From Undaria pinnatifida (taxonomy: Eukaryota > Sar > Phaeophyceae > Laminariales > Alariaceae): a DNA stretch of 64,000 bases. The position numbers and the translations under genes were made by a program. The notes beneath the pieces were generated by a model. The model saw only the letters and a program-made list of their open reading frames with translations, had not been told where the DNA came from and made no database searches. Where the stretch lies: NCBI GenBank assembly GCA_012845835.1, contig JABAKD010000016.1, positions 6,541,919-6,605,918 on the forward strand, given 5' to 3'. This document shows, one piece after another, positions 1-11,200 of this stretch. The stretch's first letter is position 1; every line of letters starts with the position of its first letter.

Positions 1-189
1 AGGAGTCAAAATCGATAAGGTTAAGCTTCGGGCCCTCTCCATACAGGATATATATGACCAGTGCTCAGAATGATTATGGACCGAAATTGCCCTTGGTAAA
101 ATTATCCAGTTCAGCTTGGCAACATTCAGGGAAGCCATATATCCTCAACGAGCAATTTAGACCTGTAACAATGCGCGGCCAGAGTGTCA

Positions 190-262
190 CGCAGCTTGCA
201 AAAATGATTATCGACCCTTGAATTGATCGAACTCACAACTGACGTATTTGAAATATTCGTAA
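190..262 (+). repeat. Dispersed core repeat A, left-edge copy
   Basis: Diverged copy of a roughly 65-bp core found at least ten times in the window. It starts with GCAGCTTGCAAAAATGA and continues to the AACTCACAACTGACG part. Its neighbour 531-640 belongs to a second family, also seen at 20641-20745. Between these and the USP exon at 993 I see nothing else. Confidence 0.5.
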
Positions 263-992
263 AAAATCGACCACTATCTGTCGCTGGATTTAGTCGGCAA
301 GTCGGCTGGTCAGTTTGAGCTACATTATGACATTGTTTTTTGGGGCCTTTCGTGAAGAACCGAGCCTCCGTTTCTTTTAACATTACACTTCTCAAGTGTG
401 GGCCAAAACTGTACATCATCCCTTAGAGAACAGAAGGCTGCGACCTTTTGCGAGCTACATGTCAGTGTCCGCAGCGATTTGCGAATCAAAGTTGTATCCC
501 GCATTTAACAAGCCTTCTTACAAGTAAGGAACCAAGTGAGTCAGATAGTCGGCACATCCAGAAAACGACTGATCATTACTCCGACAAATAACCAGTTGGT
601 GCCTCAAATCGTGCCGGCTCGCAGCTCTACCAACAAGCATAACGACCCGCAATTGCAAACACCAACTGCGGGCTTCTAGTCTCCACACAAAAGCTGTTTG
701 GCCGGCGCAGTGCGTACCCACTTCAACAAGGAAACATAGAAGGAACTTGCACCTAAAGGAACATTCTTATCCACGACCTCTCCACTAAGCTGCACTGCCC
801 CAAAAGGTTAGTATGCCAGTGTGATACAAAACTTAGAGGGATATTTGGACGTTGTCTTCATATTCCAGAAAATAAAAAACCCCGCAAGTTTACGATCAGA
901 CTGGTGCTTCACATGTCTAAAACGGCATTCAATTCCAAATCTGTTTCATCCAGACCCATGGTCTACCGCACAAGGCACGGTATCAATCTCAC

Positions 993-3900
993 CTGGCCAC
1001 TCATGTCCCTCGCTTCTGGAAGCGTGAGCGATAAGTCAACGAATCGCTCCACTCTCGTCGACGCGTGATTGCACTCCGTACAGCGCCGAACGTAGGCGAG
1101 GGAACCGGACAGTGGGTTCTCGGGCAAGCGGCTGCTAGGTTTTTCCTCCCCCGCTATGCCTTGCTTCTGTGGCAGCACACAGCAGGGCGGCAACAGCGAG
1201 ACCGGCGTGGGTGAGATGTCAACTCTGTTAATAGCACGAGATGACCCTTTTCGGGTTTCCGAGGGGGGAAAAGTTACACAAATACGACCATCACAGCGTC
1301 GGGCCAAATGACCATACGCCGGTTGCTGGATAGGGTGACGACAAATCAAGTGCCGAGCCACGGTGCAAAGGGTTCTACGGCGCTGCTCGTACTGCTGCGC
1401 GCACACAAGCGGTCAACAAGGCCGCACTTCTTTCGATTGTGTCTTTCATGTGCCCGGGCCCTGAAAAGAGCTACCAACAAGTGTCGACGGCGTTGGGGGG
1501 TTGTGTTGCACTTCCGGAAAACATTTTCCTTACACAGAACCACAGCGGCGGTTTATCGATCTGAGATGGCAGCAGCAAAACTACATGGGCAGTGCGAGCT
1601 TGGAAACTTGTTCGTGGTTCGCGATGCCCCTGCGTCCGATGTTCCAGCAACAGATGTCCACAACGGTGGAACGAAAATGAACAAAACCACGGCCGTATCA
1701 CTGCTGTCATCGTCAAGGACTGCGGCAAGAAAATCGAATAGTACGTATGCGTGCATGTCATTGTGAGGTGTTGATCAATGATACATGCCGTCAAATGGAG
1801 AGTACCTTATCGCTTTTTCGAGAAAATGGTTGATATAGTCTATATATTATATGTACCCCAACCCTAACCCCAACCCAACGAAACGCAACCAACCAATGTA
1901 GGGTGAACCTCCTTCGTCTCGTACACAGTGCGCGTCAACCATCGTCTCGAAAAAGTGGTAAGCTCTACCGGTCAAATCAGTAGTTGGCCAATGAACGATT
2001 TTCGCCAGAAAAGTGGTAAGTTATGTCGGAGAAGAGGTGAGCTTTACTGCTGCTGTTTTTTGTTTTGTAAAATAAAGGCGGGGCGCTGCTACTGCTGTTG
2101 TTGTCGTGCTGTCGTGTTCAGGTAAAAAAAACGAAATAGAAAACACCGGGGAGATGGACGCTGCTCCATCCGGACTTGGAGGAAGGTGGGGTGGTGGCAT
2201 CGTTTACCTGGAATGCGAATGTTGCACGGACTAGTTCCGTAGGAACTGCTGTAGAGCTCAAGACTAAGACTCACCGCGTTGTAGAGACTTCACGGCTGTG
2301 ACTACTCGTACATCGTACAGCAGTAGCTACTGCAGTCTGCACTTTACCAATAGGGTTAGGGTACTGTTGTACGTGCGGCATCCACATGACACGACGAATA
2401 CTTCCACATGGTAGTGGTAATATTATGCGTCATGTGCACAACGTGCGTGTCGTAAGTCGTAAGTCGTCAGAGTACCAACTGGGAGCCTTTCGCTTTCGTG
2501 GACTGTTTGGATTCAAAAGCGGCGGAAAGTGGTACCTTTGGATTTAAATCGGCGAAGCCTCCGGCACCGTCCGTCTGCGATGCCCCCAACAGACGATCGC
2601 CGTCCAGATTTTTCAAGCACAGGGCGGCCTCCTCCCCCACGAGGCGCATCACCATCTGGAACAGCTCTTGGGCATCCTGAGAAATTCAATAGCAGTACGC
2701 GGATGATTCCAATTACGGCCAGTACAGCAGCCACATGGGGGAAACCGTTCGTGAGTTCAGCAAGCATGTGCAGCAGGTAGACCAACGCATTAGAGGATAG
2801 CGAACCACTTACCTATCCCTAACCTTAGCCCTAACCTTAACATAAACCATTTTCTCGAACACCGGGTAAGTGGTAGGTTCTACTAACTCGTTGGGCAAGC
2901 CCATAGACTGAACACCAACCAACCCCGCCCCGAGGAAATACTCGTACTACAGGTGTAAAACGTATCAGAACAAGACAAATAAATACGCCGCCTTGTCACA
3001 GCAGCCACCGCTGTCACACTCAAGAATACGCCTGTCAAACGTCGAAAGAGTGCACAAAAAATGCTTCCAGGCATCATACCGCCGTGGAGTCATGCACGCG
3101 GCGTTTTGAGGTCCAAGGGCATGATTCCCGTTCTTGTGCTGGTGGAGTGATCTATTCCATGCCATGCCATGCTGCTTGCTGTTTCGTCTATTAATAGACA
3201 TTACCAAACCATAACCAGAGATTCGGCGGTTCCTCAATTGCGGACGATAGGTGGCAAAACCTTGAAAAAAAACGATTTCACGTTGCTAACCTTGCAGATG
3301 ACTAACTAAGTCACCTGCTGGTCGTCCCTGCCGAATCGATCGACCTTATCCCGAAGAAGGCTCCTGAGCTTGTGCGGGCTGAGGATTCTGGACGAGCGAA
3401 ACGTGGTCGTTTGTTTTTCTGGCTTGAGACCGTTCATGAGGGCCAGGAGCTCCAACGTGAACGGACTCTCCCTCGCTCTCTCCGGCCGAAAGGCGGCGCT
3501 AGGCGGGGATAAAGCCTGTTCGAGCCATTGATCGGATCAGCAAAAAGTTGTCAGAAATACAATACGAACGGCCATCAACTGACAAGGAACAGACAGGGGG
3601 GGGCGGGGGGGGGCGGGGGGGTACGCGGTGTACTCGTACACACGTACCTACGACGGCTGGTGTCATTACTGGTGGCATTCCGCATGTCGAAAAAGGGGTC
3701 CACGTACTTCGAAATCACAATGCGCGTGGACAGCACCGTACACGTCATGACACATAATATCCACGCGAATGCAAAAGCCCGTCGAAGTGCAAAAAAAAAC
3801 AAGACGTGCCTCTATCATATAATACCATAGACCGCACACGGCAAGACTGCTGATTCTCCTGTTTGCAAGAGCAACGCCCCGAGAGCTCAAGGCCTGGGGC

Positions 3901-4879
3901 CTTTTCATTTTTTCATAGTCTCGGGTTGTGGTCTACCAGGTATGACACAGGACACCTCTCCCTCTGACGAATTACTTGGTATAATGAAAGTACGTCACGA
4001 AACGTTCAGAAGGACCACCCTCCACGAAAAAAGGAGCTCGCGAGCTGACTCTATATACGAGATGACTTTACAGCTGAACCAACAACCACTTCGAGGTCTC
4101 GAAAATACATCAACCTCTAATAGCTATAGGCTGCTGTAAACATATTCGCAACGGGGGGAAGTCTTTAACAGAGCACGCAGCGTCAAGGAGTGTGATGAGC
4201 GAGGGGCACACATGGGCACGGAGAAGTTTCGAGGTTCAGAGCTTCTAAGGAAAAAACGCGAGCGAGGAGTAAGTACGCAGCAGTAGTATTAATTTGTATG
4301 AATAGGGGCATAGAACCGCAAACACAAAAGACAACGAAAAAAAGAAAAAAGAAACAAATCACCTGGTGTACATACGATTCGTAGTTACTATCTAGGGTAA
4401 AGTATTGAAATCGGGTAATGTGGGGAAAAGGTAGAAAAACAGCGATACTGCTGGTGCTGCCTGTACGTTTCGTCATGGAATGGAGCTGCGTTTTACAGCA
4501 AGCACGAGAAAGGTTCTGGACCGACACTTCACACGAAGACTCTCGTCTTTGTCGATCGACCCCCCCCCCTTAACTCCACCGCTGGACGAGTGATTCCAAT
4601 GCTCACCTCCAAATACTCCCGGAACGGTGGTAAGCTCGCGAGCGACTGGAGGACGGCATTGATGAAACACGAGTTGCCCACATTCCGTAGCCCCCTGATC
4701 TCAAGCTGCCCTTCGCTCGAAAGCATCCGATAGTCCGACCCGGGGGAGGAGGCTAACGAGTCTCGACGGTTCCGGATGGGGGCGCTGGCGAACGCCCTAT
4801 TCAAGAAGATAGCCGCCACCCCGACTACTCCAAAGGTGCCGTACACCGCCAGTCCTCCCCTGCCCGTCGGCCCGCTCAT
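993..4879 (-). CDS. Ubiquitin-specific protease (USP family), membrane-anchored, 5' part of gene
   Basis: Deubiquitinating cysteine protease. Exons seen, in gene order: 4879-4607, 3515-3315, 2676-2536 and 1166-993, all phase 0 with GT-AG borders. Exon 1 carries a hydrophobic segment at residues 12-27 (VYGTFGVVGVAAIFLN) and then the Cys box GNSCFINAVLQSL, with catalytic Cys at residue 71. Exon 2 ends in DDQQ and exon 3 begins DAQELFQ, which rebuilds the family's QQDAxE motif across the intron. Exon 1166-993 holds NPLSGSL and the zinc-finger CxxC (CTEC) followed by FVDLSLTLP. The N-terminal anchor before the Cys box resembles USP30 and plant UBP27, which sit in the outer mitochondrial membrane; location here is inference. 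The His-box half is missing and presumably lies left of the window. A short exon may be absent from the model between 2536 and 1166. Head-to-head with the pseudouridine synthase gene. Confidence 0.88.
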
Positions 4880-5278
4880 CCTTGCCGAGGGGGGACGTCG
4901 GAAAAAGCTGCAAAGAAAGGCGGTAGATTAGACCCCGAGACGAGCTCGAGAAGAAAAGTCGCCCGTAGGCGTGTGTGGGTGTTTCACGCAATCCACGACC
5001 CCCGCTGGGGATCAATGAGTGACACGACGATCGCGTTCGGATGTTCGACAGCAAGGGGGGTGTTAGAGTATCCTCTCCTCTCTCCGGAAAAAGTGCTCTC
5101 GCACGTTTGAGCGCCCACCTTTACTAGCCTCTAGGTGGGCACGGCCCCCACGGTGGGGCGCAGAAATAGATAAATGCCTCCTGAACAGTATATAACTCCT
5201 TTTTTAGGGCATATTGCGCCGCCCCAAACCTCAAACACACTCGGCAACAGCAGTAGTTGCAGTGTTTGTTGATCGAGC
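4880..5278. promoter_or_regulatory. Bidirectional promoter interval, USP gene / pseudouridine synthase gene
   Basis: The start codons of two divergent genes (4879 minus, 5279 plus) are 399 bp apart, so this interval must hold both 5' UTRs and promoters. A TATATAA sequence at about 5188-5194 lies roughly 85 bp before the plus-strand ATG and could position its transcription start. No such box is evident on the minus side. Assignment rests on position and one motif only. Confidence 0.6.
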
Positions 5279-8200
5279 ATGTCGGATGATGGAGTTGCAA
5301 GGACTGTAGAACTCGAAGGAGAAAACCAACCTTCTTCTTCTACTGCCGCATTGACGGCGACAGCACCTGAAAAAGCAGCAACAGCAGACGACACAGCGAC
5401 AGCGGTTGAAAATCGTGAGAAGCTGACGGTGATCTACAGCGACGAGGACATCGCTGTGTTGGACAAGCCATCCGGACTCAGGACGGTGCCGGGGAGGGTA
5501 ACCGGACCGGAGGCTAAGACCAGGGCACATGTGAGAATTCTATCACATCAACATGTGCTCTATGATATTGCGCGGCAAGCGCTGTGTAGTTCGCCACTTG
5601 TCCAAAGACAGCAGTGGGTGGCACCACACCACAGATCCACTCTCAGGTCGTAGCAGTTCGCAGCTCACAGCACGCCGCATGTTCTTATCACCCCCACCCG
5701 ACCCACCTGGTACTCGTATACACACAGCCAGCTGCGCACAGAGCGGTGCAAGTACCCAAGTACACATGGGATAGGCTAGGCGGGCCGTAGTTTGTCTGTA
5801 CGGATACCGCAGTTGATGCCGCCCGCGCCTTCGACAAGATATGGAATCGTGGTTTGGCATGTGGCCGAAACCGTGGACTACGAGAGCTAACTAGTGGTAC
5901 TCCCGAAGTTTGCCAGTTGCCGGTATGATGGTGGAAAAAAACAAATTGGTGCTGTATCCTCTGTGGTGTGAAATATTAAAAAAACAATATAATAACAGGG
6001 CAGCAGTACGGCAGTGCAGCAGTACGTACGGTAGTAAAGGACAGAGGTGTGCAGCAGTGGGGACGGTGGTACTCTCAAGCACCACCAACCAGTGGGAGGC
6101 CGATATTTTATGAACAAAAAAAAGGTTCATCTCCCACAGAACGAAAAAGACTCCAACGTACGGAACGGCCCACCCACCCACCACGGACAACGCAGTGCAC
6201 CCTAGACCCACCCACCGACCAAACCTTTACTACATACAGCAGTAAGTACAGCAGTGCAGCAGTACGTACAGCAGTGCACCTGTAGCCCCCAAAAAAAACA
6301 AATTGGTGCTGTATCATCCTCAGAGCTCTCTATGTAGTCTGAGTACTAAGAAAACAAAATAATAACAGGCCACCCACCCACCTCGCAAGACGCAGTCAGT
6401 GCATCCTCCACCCACCCACCCACCAAACCTTTACCACATACAGCAGAACAGCAGTGCAGCAGTTCGTACAGCAGCACACCTGGTACGCGGGGAGCAGTTA
6501 GTGGGTTGGTTCTTGAGGACCTTGCATGAAACAGGCAACAAAAAGTGCAGCATTACGTACAGCAGTACACCTGGTACGCGGGGAGCAGTTGATTGGTTCT
6601 TGAGGACCTTGTACCCAGGTATGAAACAGGAAACAAACGGGGGGAGTTTCATTTTTTGACGATACTCGGCCATCTCGGGGAGCGAGCGAGCCGCCATCCA
6701 CCACCCACCCACCACCCACCACCCAGTACTGCAGTACAGCAATGCAGCAGTATGTAGAGCAATACACCTGACAGGCGAGTAGCAGCCGATTCGTTGGATA
6801 CAGTGCTCTCGGGCTGGGCGGGATTTGCAATTGTTTACTATTCCCCGCCACGCCGGGGGCCAAGCGAGCCGTCCCCGGGAGGGCGATTTCCACGATCCCC
6901 CCTCGCCGAGGTGGGGCACCGACGCCCGTTCTTTCGCCGGCACGTCGTCGTGCTGCTGTGGGACATGGCGGCACCGCGAGGCCGCCGGAGGCTGAGTGGA
7001 GCTCGGGAGTCGCCGCTTTTTTGGGGGGGTGTTATAACCAAGATATTTTCAAAGATCCGAAAAAACGTCACGACCACCTTAGCGTATTATATAATAAGGA
7101 TAAGGGTACAGACAGGACAAACCTAACACTGCTGTGAGAAACAGAAATAATGAATCAGGCTGGGTTTGTTCTTTGGGGCCGTTCTTATCGGAGATGTAAA
7201 TGCTAAATTTCCTAAATTTCCTCTTTTTTCAGGATCTCCATGAAAAACGTCTGCATTATAATTCAGCGCGGGGTTGTTTGTCTTCTTTTCCCTGATTTTT
7301 GAAAGCCGAGCCATAAAGCAAGACCGCCACCACCCACACCAGCAGTAACGCGCGTCGTCACACAGCAAGCATGAGCGAACACCCCGGAAGACCGCAGAGG
7401 AAAGCACCCAGGCCAAGTAGATTCGTGCAATCCGGCGACAGCAGCCCCTATTGTCAAGAACATGCCGAGCACGACGAGGACACCAGCGATAGCCTTCATG
7501 TTTCTGCGCCTCGTGTCTGGGATATATTCGGAATGCTGAATCGTTATTTCGTCCGACTCGAGGATGAGTCCTCCAAAGGCCAAGGCCGCTTTCTTCCATC
7601 GGCCATAATGTTGGACCACCCTGGTCAACGTTTAAAGCTACCCGATGGTCCCAGCGTTGAGCCACAGCGCTTGTCGAAGCACTGCCTTCGAAATATGGAA
7701 ATCGACTACAGGATTTCCTAATTTGTGATTGTTAAAATTTCCATATTTTTTGGGGCTGAAAGAATTTCACATATTATGGCAGAACGCCTCCGTATTTTAA
7801 GACACATTTCACACACATGGAAGTTTAGGAAATTTAGGAAATTTATGACAAAAAAAGGTCTCCGATAAGAACCGCCCTTAGGAGAGGGTGTGCCCTACAC
7901 TTACTTCAGTATGATGGCTTCCCAATTTCTTATATTCCTGTAAATATCAGCCTTCCTTTAGTACCACCTTGTTTATTTCAACTAATAGGCGTCCTGTACT
8001 GCTGTAGCCAAGGTACGACGAAAGGATCGCGTGCGACGTTATCATGTTGGTGATGCGCCGTTACCATGATACCTGGTACCTGGTGTTGATAACGGTGCTA
8101 TTACCAAGTTGGTAACGGTGCTGTATGATCGCGACGAATATGTTCACAGCAGGCAGCGTCGGTGGCTCACCGGCGGCTCCGGTTGGGGCATCGTCTCATA

Positions 8201-11200
8201 GAATACTCGCCCGAGGTTTTGCAAAGTCGGTACTGTAATGATGTAACATTATCGCGGCGACTTCCATACCGTGCTTCGACGCGCTGAATCACTCAACCTT
8301 TGCTTTGCGTGTTGCTCTAAACTATAATCCGCTGCCATAAATGGCATATGCATGGATGTACGGTGATGTGCGTCGCATGCCTTGCTATAAATATGTACCA
8401 GCAGGCTGCGAAGGTGGTTCAACGGCCACTCCGGTCGAGGCAACATGCGAGTATGACGTTTACAATGTTGGTAATAACGGCGGTGCAACATGATCGGACG
8501 AATTCAATACTGCTGTTCTTGGACGCGCTGAACTACCCAGCCTTTGCTTCGTTTGTTACTCTATATGATACTCTTGTGCGCTCACACTCTACTCTGCTGC
8601 CGTGAATGGCTGATGCACGAATGTATGATTCGGTTATATCGCATGTCGTGGTATGCTCCAGCAGGCAGCGTCGGTGGTTCAACGGCCACTCTGGTTAAGG
8701 CACCGGTAGAGCCAGTGCGCATCACAGCAGTAATACTTTTGCATCTACAGAGTACAGTACAGGACGTCTAATAGAAACAGAAATACTGACGCAGGCTGGA
8801 TTCTTACTTGGGAGAGGGTGCCTTATACACTAAATTCAGTATAACAGCTCCCGGGTTTCTTATATTCATGTACCTCAAGTAATAGCCTGCCTTTCTTACT
8901 ACCTTGTTTCTTGTTAGGTATCCTGTACTGCTGTATACTGCAATACTACTATTCATAATATAAACTGCATCGTCAGGATCAATTCAGCAGTCTTCGGTTG
9001 GCTTGATTGCTGGGCTTGCCAGCCGCTTCGTTGGTACCGCCTGTAGCTGCTAGACCACGAGCTGACGGCTGAATTGGTTAATTCCGACTTCGCTGTGATC
9101 CCTGTCACTTCCGACCCCACCGTCAAAGGTACCGAGATTTCCCCTCTATGGCGCCGGTATGTGCCAGCCGGAAATACTGGCACTGCATCGGCAACGGGCA
9201 CTATTCCACACGGTCACGGCTAGTTGTTCATACATGTGTCAAACGCTTTCGCATGCACTGTGGCGGGCAACCGGCACTATAGAGGGACCACTACGGTACT
9301 GTACCCGTATACCAGGTATTTATTGCGCAAGATAGCACACACCCTCAGTGGAATTTCCACGATGATTTTCTCGACAACGGGGAGAGTGCGAACGCCGAGC
9401 GACGCGTCAATGGAAATATTTAGGTATTTCTAGGTTGCTATTTTTGTCGTATACTCCCATATGCTTTTGGAGAAAATCGGCTCGGAGTTTTGTCCCAGGG
9501 TGTGTATTATCTTGCGTCTTACTTAAGCTTTTAGCACCGCAGTCCCGACATGGGGACAAAATACTTGAAGTATGACTACTACAATTTCAGGAGTTGGAAA
9601 AGGGTGAAGACTCTAGTCTATATTGCCGTGCAGTGTAGGGAGTTTGATGCTCGAATAGTTACGAATGCCGATTGAACCTAACGATAGTGTTGCAGATATT
9701 GCATTAACAGCAGGCTGTTATTACAGCAACAGCTGTTGGTGTAGATTATGCAACGGTTGTGCACACGTGCTGCTACTGTTTTTGGTGGCGGGAGCGAGAG
9801 GTTCGGGACGGCCCATCCATGTAGACTCGTAACCCGCCCCTCCAAATGTCTTCAACTGCAGCAGCTATTAACAGCACCTTGAACGTTTGTTTTCAGGGCT
9901 TTTCACGGGTAAGAGGGGTTCAAAATGTCGCGGGTCGGGTCGGGTCGGGTCGGGTCGGGTCGGGTCAAGAGGTTTAAAAATCTCGCGGGTCGGGTCGGGT
10001 CAGGTCAATAGGTTTCAAAATCTCGCGGGTCGGGTTGGGTCGGGTCAATAGGTTTGGAAATCTCGCGAGTCGGGTCGGGTCATGACCCGCGAGATACGGG
10101 TCACTTGCGGGTCAATTAAGCCACCATGACCCGCGGGTTGTTTTTGGCTGACCCGCGGGTCGAATCCGCGGATCTGGCCTGCGGATTCGGCGGATTCGCC
10201 TTTTTCACACTTACAGCTGCCTGCCGGCGGGCCCGACCCGCGGATCCGACCTGCGGGTCCGAAAATGATACAAAACTTGCCGCTTCCAGCACGAAAGCCT
10301 GTCGCGTCCCGATGCTCCGATCGCATGTTATCATAGCGTCCAGAAAATCATACCAGGCAGTAACTTCTCGTACCAGGCATTAAGTATTTCTACGCGAATC
10401 CCGTGTCGGATGAAGCCGTAGCTATTATTCAGCTATGTGCATTGTCACCCATCCAAGTCCACTAAACCAACCCAGGCGACACACTATTGCTGCATTGCAG
10501 GGTGCAACAATAAAGACGACACATGGCAGCATAAGAACCCATGCACGACGTACGTACACATTGAATATCGGGTAAGAATTATCATACCAGTACGAAATGT
10601 GACCAAAGGTAAAAAGGCAAGATCAGTCGTCGTCGAAGCAGCAGCAGCAGTAGCAGCAGCACTGGCAGCAGCAAGCACCAGCAGCAGACCCCGGATCCTC
10701 GCGGATCGCAGCCCCTGCTGACAGACCCACCGCCCCAGTTGTGGGCTTGCTGCCGGAGGCTGCTCAGCCAGGTTGCTTGCCAGGGCCGGAGATAGCTAGC
10801 TTGCTCGTCGGATCGACCCGGGCGTCTAGCGCTACGGGCACGGCTAAGTGCGGATGTGTGGGTTGCGGTCTTCCTCATTTTTCGCGCGCACACCGCATAA
10901 ATGCTGCAAACAATGCCGGTACAAAAAACAGAGATAACAACATCCTGGGAAAACTATAAGTGCGAGGGGCCAAGGATCATCCAACCGACCAAGGTACACA
11001 TCCAGACATGTTTGACCCGTGACTTATCGACTTTGACCCGTAAGATGTATAACGGGTCTAGTCGACCCGACCCGCATGAAGCCCGCACCTCATGGGCCAC
11101 TCGGAGTGTGGCAGGTCGGGTCGGGTCGGGTCAACAGGCTCTCAAATCTCGCGGGTCGGGTCGGGTCGGGTCAGCTGACCCGACCCGAGCCGTGAGGTTT

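Noticed and set aside
1855-1885. CCCTAACCC-like string suggesting a telomere
   Set aside because: Too short and degenerate (also at 2815-2850 and 14280-14310); internal to the sequence with genes on both sides.
2145-2207. Candidate extra USP exon (acceptor CATTCCAG at 2208, minus strand)
   Set aside because: The phase would fit but the donor is weak and the encoded residues match nothing I know in the family; left out of the model.
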